Positions 9,233 to 19,500 of a stretch of DNA of 50,329 bases are shown piece by piece; the first letter of the stretch is position 1; each line of letters begins with the position of its first letter. The stretch comes from a virus: IMG/VR virus record IMGVR_UViG_3300031607_000005, positions 1 to 50,329 of that record; one strand, written 5' to 3'. Made by a program: the position numbers and the translations under genes. The notes below the pieces were generated by a model. The model was not told where the DNA came from. It saw only the letters and a program-made list of their open reading frames with translations, and searched no databases.

Positions 9233-9865
9233 ATGGCACTTCCAAATTCAGATTTTACCCACCCACCACTCATTTATCCGCTTACTGGACTTAACCCAGA
9301 TGAGATGGATTTAGCTGGTGAGTCCAAGAGAAATATAGATGTCACCAACGAGCAAGGAGGTAAGGTTAAGGGTGCGCTAAACTACTTAGCGGGGTTCTCA
9401 GAGAATAAGATCACTGATCAAGATGGCTCTCAGCACATAGTATTGTCTCAGAGAATGGGGGATAGCGGGGTAGTTACTGGGGCATCTATCCACCCATGGG
9501 TAGTTACGGTTGCTGATGGGTTGGCTACCGTAGGTTCTGGAAAGGTTTTTGACGGTTTACTTAGCGTAACTGAGTTACTAGTTACCTTGTCTACACAAAC
9601 AGTGGTTGCGGGTGATGTTGTTTATCTTACTTACACTTATTCTACAAATGCTCTTACTGTGGGTGTTAGTTCAGTAGCTGATTTTGAACCTTTTACTCCG
9701 TCAACCGCTGACCCCATTACAGCGTCACACACACCAGTTGCCGTAATAGTTGAGGGGGTTGATGACCCCGCTGTTATAACTATCGATCAAATAGCTCGAA
9801 ACAACTTCGCATTAGTTATGGCACTATTGAACGGTAAATTCATAAAAACCTTACTACCACGATAA
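9233..9865 (+). CDS. Plus-strand protein within the late block, unknown function
   Basis: 210 residues, starting MALPNSDFTHPPLIYPLTG. Charged N-terminal third (DLAGESKRNIDVTNEQGGK), then beta-rich Val/Thr/Ser segments (HPWVVTVADGLATVGSGKVF, QTVVAGDVVYLTYTYS). No signal peptide. It is coupled to the next gene by TAATG. Beta content and position suggest a surface, fibre or decoration protein, but I do not recognise it. The opposite strand to all neighbouring virion genes is unusual. Confidence 0.65.
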   Translation: MALPNSDFTHPPLIYPLTGLNPDEMDLAGESKRNIDVTNEQGGKVKGALNYLAGFSENKITDQDGSQHIVLSQRMGDSGVVTGASIHPWVVTVADGLATVGSGKVFDGLLSVTELLVTLSTQTVVAGDVVYLTYTYSTNALTVGVSSVADFEPFTPSTADPITASHTPVAVIVEGVDDPAVITIDQIARNNFALVMALLNGKFIKTLLPR

Positions 9866-10809
9866 TGGGTGAGAAGATACATACTTACGATTCTCGCATT
9901 ACCTTCGTAGATGGTTGGCTCACAGGAGGCACAGATCCCGCAGATGGTAGTGTTGAGTGTGGAGACGGCACAGCCTACCCGCTGGAGGTTACAGTTGACC
10001 AACTGGCAGAGATATTTTATAGGGTTAGGGATGCTTGGTTTACATCGGGAAGGATGAATATTGATTTTGGAAGCGGGTCTGAGGAATGGCTATCTTTCTA
10101 TGGAAGCCCTATAACAACACAATTAGTCAATGAAGAAAATTCGGGAGATAACTTTTCATTCCGTTCATACCATACTGATGGCACATTACCGACGCATCTT
10201 AGTTCTTATTTCGGAATCAAATACACCGTCAGGGCTACAGACTATTATGATGTGTCTGATAACGAATTAGCTATGTGGTTGCCTTACGTAAGCGGTGAAG
10301 CTCCTGCATTTAACGGATCAGGATCTAACGATTTCAAATGTGGTTTTACGCATTATTCTGAATACGTGGGAGTCACAAATACACCTTCTTTTTACGGTAT
10401 CTACAACCCATACGCAGTAAGCACCTCTTATGAGCCAGCGAATATTACAGTGGAGATAACAGGCAAGGTCGCTTTCCTGGATGATAATGGATCTGGCGAC
10501 CCTATGGACTCAGGTAATAAGTTGTATTTAGGTGTGGAATTAAAAGGAGGTATTCAGAGTGCTGATGTTTTTTCTACAGACAGTGATTATGATACTATTA
10601 GCTCTATGATGTATGCGGGTGTTGATATGGTATTTAAACTGAGCAACTCAAGCCCATCATGTCCAATTTACCATACTGATAATGGGGATAGTTTCCCAGC
10701 GGGGACTAATTTCACTTTAGAGGCAAAAAAATGGTGGGAATATGCAGATAGTAACGGAGACCCTGCATTTGATTCAACTACAGGCGCTCCTATAAATGAA
10801 GGGGTTTAA
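9865..10809 (+). CDS. Plus-strand beta-rich protein, unknown function
   Basis: 314 residues, start codon overlapping the previous stop as TAATG. Rich in Gly, Ser, Asp, Tyr and aromatic strands (TYDSRITFVDGWLTGG, EEWLSFYGSPITTQLV); about residue 185 begins PANITVEITGKVAFLDDNGS, Ig-like in feel. Possible decoration or adhesin protein. Its stop codon falls inside the palindrome GGGGTTTAACCCC that also contains the stop of the convergent minus-strand gene. Confidence 0.65.
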   Translation: MGEKIHTYDSRITFVDGWLTGGTDPADGSVECGDGTAYPLEVTVDQLAEIFYRVRDAWFTSGRMNIDFGSGSEEWLSFYGSPITTQLVNEENSGDNFSFRSYHTDGTLPTHLSSYFGIKYTVRATDYYDVSDNELAMWLPYVSGEAPAFNGSGSNDFKCGFTHYSEYVGVTNTPSFYGIYNPYAVSTSYEPANITVEITGKVAFLDDNGSGDPMDSGNKLYLGVELKGGIQSADVFSTDSDYDTISSMMYAGVDMVFKLSNSSPSCPIYHTDNGDSFPAGTNFTLEAKKWWEYADSNGDPAFDSTTGAPINEGV

Positions 10810-10813
10810 CCCC
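10801..10813. terminator. Palindrome shared by two convergent stop codons
   Basis: GGGGTTTAACCCC holds the TAA of the plus gene (10807-10809) and the TAA of the minus gene (10806-10808), so convergent genes overlap by four bases. The short G/C arms could act as a weak bidirectional transcription barrier. Confidence 0.4.
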
Positions 10814-11084
10814 TGTTACTAGCCATATTACTCTTAGATGCATCCTTCTTTACGTTAGGTAGGTTCAGTAGGGCATTACAGGCGTCTAGCACCCCACGCT
10901 GGAAGTCAGCCTCTCTGAGGTCTGTATTGACGTTGTTGACCGCCTCCTGAGCCTCATCCCTCTTCTTAGTGAACTCTGGGACTACGACTTTAGCCCATCC
11001 CTTACTGCTCTCTAATCTCTCTACGTCTTCTCCTAGCTGTTGAGCTATGCCGTAGTTTCTCTTTCTATCGTTTATATCAATCAT
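10806..11084 (-). CDS. Small helical late protein near portal
   Basis: 92 residues: MIDINDRKRNYGIAQQLGED, then SSKGWAKVVVPEFTKKRDEA and FQRGVLDACNALLNLP. Almost wholly helical with a central Trp and an RGxLDAxxALL end. Small helical proteins of this look are frequent beside phage portal genes, but no function is established that I can name. Overlaps the convergent plus-strand gene by four bases. Confidence 0.6.
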   Translation of the reverse strand: MIDINDRKRNYGIAQQLGEDVERLESSKGWAKVVVPEFTKKRDEAQEAVNNVNTDLREADFQRGVLDACNALLNLPNVKKDASKSNMASNRG

Positions 11085-11111
11085 GGTATCTTGGATATTC
11101 AGAGGTATGGT

Positions 11112-11276
11112 TCATTGAGATTTTAGAGGACGGTAAGTTATCTTGTGTTGATCCATTGATTTAGTTTTGTCTATCCGTCTCCCTGTAATTGGATGAATAG
11201 TATATTGACCCTTTTCATCTTCCAACGCTTCACAAGTTAGACTTTCTGATACATTTTTATTTGTTTTTTCTTTCAT
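11112..11276 (-). CDS. 54-residue protein between portal and helical protein
   Basis: ATG at 11276, TGA at 11112-11114. Sequence starts MKEKTNKNVSESLTCEALED and ends KITYRPLKSQ, with a YTIHPITGRRI segment. Start context is A-rich, as in neighbouring genes. Fills the gap between the portal and the 92-residue gene in the same direction, supporting it as real. No recognised domain. Confidence 0.5.
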   Translation of the reverse strand: MKEKTNKNVSESLTCEALEDEKGQYTIHPITGRRIDKTKSMDQHKITYRPLKSQ

Positions 11277-11305
11277 AATATTGATTGGTTTAGCTTCCTG
11301 TCAAA

Positions 11306-13555
11306 TTATAAATTAGCTTCTGGCTCTGCCGCCATGTTGTTAGATGTGTTTATCGCCTGTGATCCTTCACCACCACCCGCTCCCTCCTGTGGGAGAAAGC
11401 CTCCGCCAGATGATTGCGGTGGAAGTTGGAATTCAGATGGTGCGATGATCTCATCTACGTGCGTTATCTGGAAACTCTTGAGCATAGTGCGATATAGGGA
11501 CGCTAGGCGCTGTTGTAGGGCAGGGGGCAGTGAATAGTATTCGATTACCTTAGCTGTTGCTTGAGACGCCTGTTGAAGCTCCTGCTCGCTCTTATACTTG
11601 GTCATCTCTAATCTGATGTCCATCTCAATTGATCTCTCAATATCGTTAGGATCAAACTCTACCTGCAAAGCCTTGTCGTTCTCCGTATAAACAAACATTT
11701 CCTTTTTGTCTGCATACGCCATTGAATAGGTCACGAAGGATTTCAACACTTCCTCTAAGCCGTCTTGCATGACCGTTAGGGCAATAGAGAACATCTCCTG
11801 ACCTGACTTCTCAATATTACGGACACCAGTAGCAAGTTTTGCTGTATCCATGCCTAACATAGCCGCATCATTTGTATTAGAAACACCGCTCATATTAAGG
11901 GCTACCTGCATAAAAAACTCAATCTCCTTGTATATCTCGCGACCTTTGATGTCGTAAATAGGCACTACGGTTAGGATTTTTGATGGGTCTACATTGCCTT
12001 TAGGGGTATATACTTCGCCTCCATTAAGCTCTAAGTGGGGGTTGTTCTCACCTTCTACTACTTGATCCTTTCTCCAGAAGATGACATTACCAGAACGTGA
12101 CTGAGATAGACTCCAGCGGTTTACTAGCAGATCGACTACTTCTTGGAGTGGCTGAAATACTTCCATAGTTCCAATACCATGCCAACGACCGTCAACACGG
12201 TTTGCTCTGATTACGTCAAATGGTCTTCTGCCGTTAGGTGTGCGGTTAGCTACATAGTCATAGAAGAGTGGGCGCTTGTTCTTACGGTCTAGCATCATTA
12301 CGATGTCCTCTTGGACTCCATCTTCATCTGCGTCAAAGTGTAGGAACACCTCTGCAATCTCAATGATCGGTTCAGTGATTTGATCCTCATCTGTGCCACC
12401 AGAATCTCCAGAGTCACCACCAGCAGACTCTCCTGCTTCTGGTCTAGGCTTGTTGGCACTTGCATTAGGTGCGCTCTCTCCATTGACTAGCTCCTGTAGT
12501 GATTCGTAAATCTTAGCTGATGTCTCTCTGGTAGTTCCACCTTCTCCTTCTAGTGCTGATACGTAGAGTGATGCTACCTCAATTGCTGGCTTATCGTAGA
12601 GATGGACAACACAATCTGCCTCATCTAGTGACTCTGCATCAATCGGTGCTAGGAAGTCTTTATAGTAAACTGTCTTAGCCTCTGCACCAGCGTATCTTAC
12701 CTTCTGGCGTTGGACTACCCTCTCTTCAAATATGAGTTCTTCTGGTGATTGATATGGTTCTGGAAGCTGTGTTTCTTGATCTCTCTCAAGTATCCACACT
12801 TGTCCTTCTTCTGACTCCATGATTACCCAAGTATCCATCTGTGTGATGTACTCACTGTCAGCGGCTACGAATGGTTCACCGTTTTCTTCTGATACAGCTA
12901 CTGATAAGCGACTCTTGAATGATGTCCAGTCTTGGCGATAGACCGTCTTGACTACTGACTCACCACGTATGATAGCACCTTCCAACGAACTAATGACTGT
13001 ATTCTTTAGCTCAGACTTCTTAGCCTTGTATTTAAGATACTTGTCTAGGATTGTCGCTTTGTCATCATCCTGTGCGCCTACTGAGTAAGCACCGAACCAT
13101 GGGTCTGTTCCAAGGAAGTAACTAGCTGATCTAGCTATCTGTTGCTGTGCGATTCTGCGTGACATTGGCACAGTCAGGTTTGATTCAGCAAATATACCAC
13201 CAATGAGATACGATCTCCAATCAAGTTGGTTGTGGTAGGTCATCTCATAGAGTTGTCTCTTGCCCATGAATGATCCAGCCGCTTCTTTAATCGTTGCGTT
13301 CTCACCACCACCATACCAGCTATGTTGTGCTGTATTGTTTCTGCCTAGTTCTTTCTCAAGGCTAGTGATACGTTGTAGGGCGTGATCTACCATCTTTTGT
13401 TCCTGTTCCTCAGTGAGTTCTAGGGGTGACGGAAAGACTACTTTGGTGTTCCTGCTATTCTTACTGTTAGCGTTCTTTAGTGGTTTAGCGGTAGCCATTT
13501 TCTCGGCTACTACTTGAACTTGGCTCTTAGGTGATGTGTCTGCTGATGTGTCCAT
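11306..13555 (-). CDS. Portal protein
   Basis: 749 residues. After a basic disordered N-terminus (to about 45) come helices with EQEQKMVDHALQRITSLEKE, then DWRSYLIGGIFAESNLTVPM, RSASYFLGTDPWFGAY, an RGESVVKTVYRQDW strand, an acidic linker (about 370-395, SAGGDSGDSGGTDED), FLHFDADEDGVQEDIVMMLD, NRTPNGRRPFDVIRANRVDG, PLQEVVDLLVNRWSLSQSRS and a C-terminal helical crown. This order matches podovirus/P22-like portals, the dodecameric ring through which DNA is packaged. Start overlaps the giant gene's stop by TAATG. Confidence 0.85.
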   Translation of the reverse strand: MDTSADTSPKSQVQVVAEKMATAKPLKNANSKNSRNTKVVFPSPLELTEEQEQKMVDHALQRITSLEKELGRNNTAQHSWYGGGENATIKEAAGSFMGKRQLYEMTYHNQLDWRSYLIGGIFAESNLTVPMSRRIAQQQIARSASYFLGTDPWFGAYSVGAQDDDKATILDKYLKYKAKKSELKNTVISSLEGAIIRGESVVKTVYRQDWTSFKSRLSVAVSEENGEPFVAADSEYITQMDTWVIMESEEGQVWILERDQETQLPEPYQSPEELIFEERVVQRQKVRYAGAEAKTVYYKDFLAPIDAESLDEADCVVHLYDKPAIEVASLYVSALEGEGGTTRETSAKIYESLQELVNGESAPNASANKPRPEAGESAGGDSGDSGGTDEDQITEPIIEIAEVFLHFDADEDGVQEDIVMMLDRKNKRPLFYDYVANRTPNGRRPFDVIRANRVDGRWHGIGTMEVFQPLQEVVDLLVNRWSLSQSRSGNVIFWRKDQVVEGENNPHLELNGGEVYTPKGNVDPSKILTVVPIYDIKGREIYKEIEFFMQVALNMSGVSNTNDAAMLGMDTAKLATGVRNIEKSGQEMFSIALTVMQDGLEEVLKSFVTYSMAYADKKEMFVYTENDKALQVEFDPNDIERSIEMDIRLEMTKYKSEQELQQASQATAKVIEYYSLPPALQQRLASLYRTMLKSFQITHVDEIIAPSEFQLPPQSSGGGFLPQEGAGGGEGSQAINTSNNMAAEPEANL

Positions 13556-16500
13556 TATTTGTTTTTGTTTTCAGATTGTTGTTTCGCGTGTCTAGCTCTT
13601 GCTTCCTTCATGAACCAACCTTCACCTTTTGCGTCATCTTTCGCAAGCTTTTTAGCAAGTGCTTTATTAGCCGCGTCATTTTTCACTGATTTAAGGACTT
13701 GGACTTCAGTAATACGATTGTAATGTGAAGCGTAACGTTCATTGATAAAGTCGAACTGCTTTCTGGACATGTCTATCTCAACGCTCTTACCTATAGTAAG
13801 GTCATCAAATCTGAATTTCTTACTAGGCTTGCCTCCAATAGGTGCTTGAGTGCTGAATGGGAACTCTTGATTGTATTTGTCAGATCGTTGATCCTCTGGC
13901 ACTACCTTAGCGTCTTGTGGGTCTAGCATCCAATCTAGCATGTGACCTACTACTGGAACTTTCTTTTGGAAGTATTTACCACGTTCAACTTTTTCTCCGA
14001 ATTGACCACGCTTTGCGGTTGGTGCATTAGGGTTCTTAGACATGATTGCGTTATCGTCTGCACTAGGTATCACCTCGTATAGTATCATTCTAGCTAATCC
14101 AGCCTTTCCCTTCTCATCTAATCCAGTTTGATCCCTGTATTTGTTAGAGTCTTTGATAGGCTGGCGGAATAGATTAGGGATAATAAATGTAGCTATGTTT
14201 CTAGCTACCACTGAATTCCCTGACTTCCTCTCGTTTGCAATCATTATTGCGTCATTCAGACTGCTAAACATGGTCTTGTTCTTTAATGCGCCATAAATAG
14301 TATTGGCTGCCAAATCTTGAATTACGTCTCCTACATCAACTTTACCCTTTATGAGATTCTTTAAGTTCCTGCCTAAGTCGACAGTTGTGGATAAGGATGT
14401 GGCTAATGGGTCAATATTACTGTAGTCAAATGTCTTCTCACCTACTCTTATTCGTAGTCCACCCATGCCTTTTCCTCTGGCTAATGAGTTTTTGGCTTGA
14501 GATCCTTCACCTCCCTGATCATCATTTCCGCTAATTAGAATGAATTTCTCATCATCATCGTCATCACCTTCCCCCCAGCTAAGTACCATAGCACCCATTG
14601 CGAAGGCTACAATCTGCTCACTTAATTTAGTGATTGCGTGGGCGGCGTCCTCATCAGGGTTTCCGCGATTCATTGCAGCGTATCTAGCTACTTTTGCTGC
14701 CGCTATTAAGGCTACTAGTGGGTTGGGAACACGGATTAATGCCGCTCTGAATATGCTCATTATAACATTATTGAATGGTATTAGTCCCACGCGTAATCCT
14801 GATCCTAATATTCTAGCTGATTGGAATCCAAATTTACCACCTAGACCACTTACCTCTGAGTGTGCTTTAGCATACTTATCAAGGTCTTTTAGACCTTTGT
14901 CAGCTAATGAGGCTACAGCAGATGCAAAGTCTGCCACAAGTGCTAATACATCGCCATCTTTAGACGCTCTTTTAGCCGCGCTGAACATGTCAGGGGCTCT
15001 ATCCATGAATACGGACTCAGTTGCTTTTGTTCCCGCCGCTTTCCATGAGTCTGATCCTTCTGTGTGGGTTTCTATTTTAATAAAGTCCTTTAGATCTTGA
15101 CCTTTAAGACCTTGTTTCCTCCCTTCACGTAATGCTAGTGCAGTTACCTCCATGCCACCAACTGTGTAGCGAACGAAGTCATCTACACCCATGTTGAATC
15201 TCAGGATTGCCCTAGCAGACTTTCCTAGTTTTAGTTCAGTAGATTTCTTCTTACCACCGAAAATGCCTAGTATAGTCGGTCTTTTTAGCCCTTTATCTCC
15301 AATAAACTTATTTCCAATAAAATTATTTCTAATTAACCTTGGAATACCTGTCTTCTGGGCTAACTTGCTCTTTAATGCACTAGATAGAGCTTCATCTACA
15401 TAGTCAAGAACGTGACCCATTTGATAACCTCTTGTATCTTCACTTGTGTCACCAGATATTTGATCAGCGGCATCACCACCATCAATGAACTTCTGGAAGT
15501 GTGCGCGTTCTACATCATATGCTATTAGGGCTTGTTGTGCGGCTCTTGGAAGCCATTCTTTCATTCCAATAGCTAGATACTTGTATTCTTCTACCCTTGC
15601 TGAATCTGGGTTCTTCAGAAACTCATTCATGACCACTTCTGGTAATCTTTCAAACAGCATTTTGTATCCTGCAAATGGTATGGATAGAGCGTTTGCAGCC
15701 CATGTCTTGAGTGAGAATACGTTAGCATACCATGTTCCTACAGCCTTTGTTAAAAAGTCTTCATCTAGCTTCTCTAGTGATCTAGCTACGCCCATTACAT
15801 CACGGGGGTCAAGTATGTTGAATGTTTTAGCTCTGTTCTTTCCTCCACGGAATGACGTCTCTACGATGTCTGCAACTGCTTTGTCTAGTTCTGCTTCAGT
15901 TGGATTTTCTGGCATCTTAGATGGTTGGCGACCAGCTCTGTAGTCTTCCATCGTATCTACGCGGAATCCTTGTTCTGCGAGCTTCCTAGCTTGCTTTTTA
16001 GCCTCTACGTTAAACTTAGCTAGAACTTTATCTTGAGATCCACCGCTTACACCCAACACATCCTTGATTTCTTGAGGGCTTTTACCTTCACGCCACATCT
16101 TAACTAGAGCCTGCTGTTTTTCAGTTAACCCTTTGAGTGCGTCTGTGTCTGCCTGAGTGTCTACCGCTAGACCTTCGTTCTTGGAGTTGAATACCTCTGC
16201 TATGTCGTATCCGTCTTTCTCAAGTTGCTTCTTAGCTTTGTCGTATCGCTTCCCTTGGAACTCAGCTAACTCTTTATAGTATGCTTCCCTGTTCTCAGGT
16301 GGAACTTTTCCGTATCCACTAGATGTCCCGCCGTCTTTATCGTTTTTAGCACCATGCTTATCTTTTAAAGCCCTAACCATCTCATTTGATGGGGTCTGGA
16401 TGAATATGCCTAATGAATACGCCGCACGTTGCTGTGGACTCTGGAATGGGTCTTGCATTGCTCTCATTATACGAGCAAATGTAGCCCTTCCCTCTGTCTG

Positions 16501-19500
16501 GGTGAATCCTAATACAGAAGCACGAACAACAGCATCTCTGTCACCACTAGCCATAGCCGCTTGTGTTTCATTGGCTGTTACACGGGTTGCGGCTATGATG
16601 AACGCTGGAGTAGGCTGGACTGTAGAAGTTCCGTTAGCAAACTCAAACATGGTCTGCTTCATCCAATCTACGTCTTGCATCAATAGGTCAGCATCAGCGT
16701 TCCATTCAGCTATTGTTTCTGGTGTGGCTGATTTATTGTAAATCTCAATAGATATGTCATTGAAGTTTCTAACGCTCTGATCTCCTGATATGTTTGCACG
16801 TTTAGGGTTACTTGGGACTACCTTAGTTCCATCAGGGTTACGCTCATCCTTGTCTGCTATGAGTTGTTCAAACTCCTCATTGGTGACGTTCATTCGTGAT
16901 GCCGCCGCTCTACCTGCTGGTGAGTCTGATGGGTCTGTCTGGAAGTTTGGTGTCTGTTCTGGGTTTAAGGAGTCTTTGACTCTAGTTCTTAGATTACTTG
17001 GTTGAGTGGCTGGTATATCACTTTGGAATAGTGGAACTCCTCCTCTTACTGACCGCTCTAACTCAGGGGTGATTTCTACCATCCATCCAGAGTCGTTATT
17101 AACGGTCATGTTAGTATTCTTCTCTACTTTACCTCCCATTGGCTTGATTAGCTTCTGGACTGCTTTAGGTAGCATTACATCGTAGAATCCTTTCATCCCT
17201 TCTCCACCTAACTCTAAGTTATATCTTTCGTTATGGACTTCACCTTCTGACCAACCAATCCACTTCTTCCCGCTATTAACAGCTTCTAGTAATGCACGTT
17301 TAAACATTTGAACTCCCCAGTCTTTACGGTATGGGGCGTCTGGAACACGGTCATCAAATCTCTGGTTAGCTAAAGTTTCGATCATCTCAGCCTTGTAGTC
17401 AGCAGGGTTAGCATTGTCTGATAAACCAAAGTATTCAATTATTTCAGCGTCAGTTGGATTGGTTTCACTTCCTGTATATCCTTTCTTCCTCCCGTCTTGG
17501 TGACGGTCAGATTGTATCTCTTCAATGAGTGTTCCTTCTCCTATTGAAGACGATTTATCTTTGAGCCGCATGTGTGCTACATAGTTAGGTGATCTAAAGT
17601 GACTTGATGTGTATTCTGATGAACCTTCCTTCTCTTCAATTATGTAATTTTGATTCATGCTATCTTCCAGTGTCGCAAATTTACTGAAATCATTGATTTC
17701 AGCTATGGATACTTTTTGGACACCAATTCCTCCTGAGACGCCAACAACATTAACCCCTTCATTTATTAGTTTTTTAGCTTTTTCAATATCAAAGGTATTA
17801 AGTGTAGGGGGGGTTTCTGGCTTAGTAAGAACTACCTCTCGGTAATTAGTCCCGCCTTCTGATGAGTATTCTTCGTATTTAGGCTCAAATCCAGACGACT
17901 CTGGTATCTCATTAGAATCCCTGTCTTCTAGTTCAGAAAGTAAGTTTTCATCATTTTGATTTATTGATCTACCAGAAGATACTTCTTCAAAGACCACAGA
18001 TCCTTCACCTTTAAGGTAATTCATGATGTCTGATTTGAGTATTGATTTACTCTCTTGGCTATCTAACCACTCCATTACTCCTGACCACTTAACTTCTTCT
18101 GGCTTTAGTCCAGCCTTATTTATTAATCCTTTGATCTGGTTTACTGCCGCCTTCTTTCCTTGTATCTTCTGATCTAGGGTAGTTGCAAGTTTGGAGTATA
18201 GTTTAGCTTCGTTGTTATTAGCGTCACTCTGGAAATTCATCTGATCACCCTCATTCTTTACGTTGAATGGGACTGCTGGTTGCTCATATACTGCGTAGAA
18301 CTTACCGTCAAACTCTTGGACATAGATACCACCATGTTTGGGGACTAGTGATGTTCTGATTGCTTTGGCTATTCTCTCACTCACGCCTTTCTGCTTATTC
18401 CCATTCACTGTAGGGGGGATGACTACTCCATCTCTAAGGACTGTCTTTCCGTCACCATCTAGCTTGTTAGTAGCTCTCCATCGTTTAGCGTAAAATGCAG
18501 TTTCTCTAGTTGAGGCTGTTCTTTCGGTATTAAATAGCTCATCTAGCACTCCTTTCACAGAGTCGTTGTATTGCATAGATCCTGCTGTCTCACCTGCGGT
18601 AGAGTTGTAGTATTGAGCCGCACCTTCTGAAAGGATGTCAACTGATGCGCGTATGTTATTAGGCGCTACTCCTCTGCGTAGATACTTCTCCATCGCTTCT
18701 GCTAGTAGTTCCTTTCTGTTTCCACCCTTCTCTACTCCGTCTTTGATCCATCCTTGAAGGCTGTCCATACCGCTTTGACCTAGTGCATCTGCTAGTAGTG
18801 ATCTTCCCGTAGTAGGGTTCTTCATTGTCTCTATGACATGGATGAACTCATGGGCTGGGCTGGTAGCGTTTGCTTTCCTGCTGAACTGTACTGTTTGCTT
18901 GGCGATGTTGGCTTTAGTTTTACCACCTGCACCCATTTGAAGGGCGTTTACTGACTTGTCACCTCTACGGGCTTTCATGTCAGATGCTACATCGTCATAG
19001 ATTTCAGCAATCTTAGTGTCAATTGCATCCATTTTATTGTAAATATTGTCAACTACCTTCTTCATCTCAGCGTTAGCCCAGTCATTTTGCTGTTCTTCTG
19101 TGAGTTTAGCCTTCTGATCTGGGTCTTGCTTGGTGAGGTAGTCCTGTAGGGTTATACCTTGTATCTCAGTAATCAGTTCTGATCTGGTTTTGAGTAGTGG
19201 GGTAGCCTCTGATGCCTTAGCCTTCTCAGTGGCATTTGCTGCTTTCTCTATGAGTGATGTGTTGGCGTCTAGGAGTAATCCAAAGTATATCTTGTTCTTG
19301 GTGTTCTTGAGTAGCTTTCTGAACATGCCTTCGTTGGAGATCATCTGTCTCATCTTACGGGCTACGGATGATGTGCTACCTGTAACTGATTCTTGTGATG
19401 CGGTATCTGATACTTCTGCTCCTAGTTTGATATTAGCAAATTTAATAGCATCAGCATGGACTGCTCTTCCTTTTTCGTCTAGGTTGTTACGTAAGTCTGT

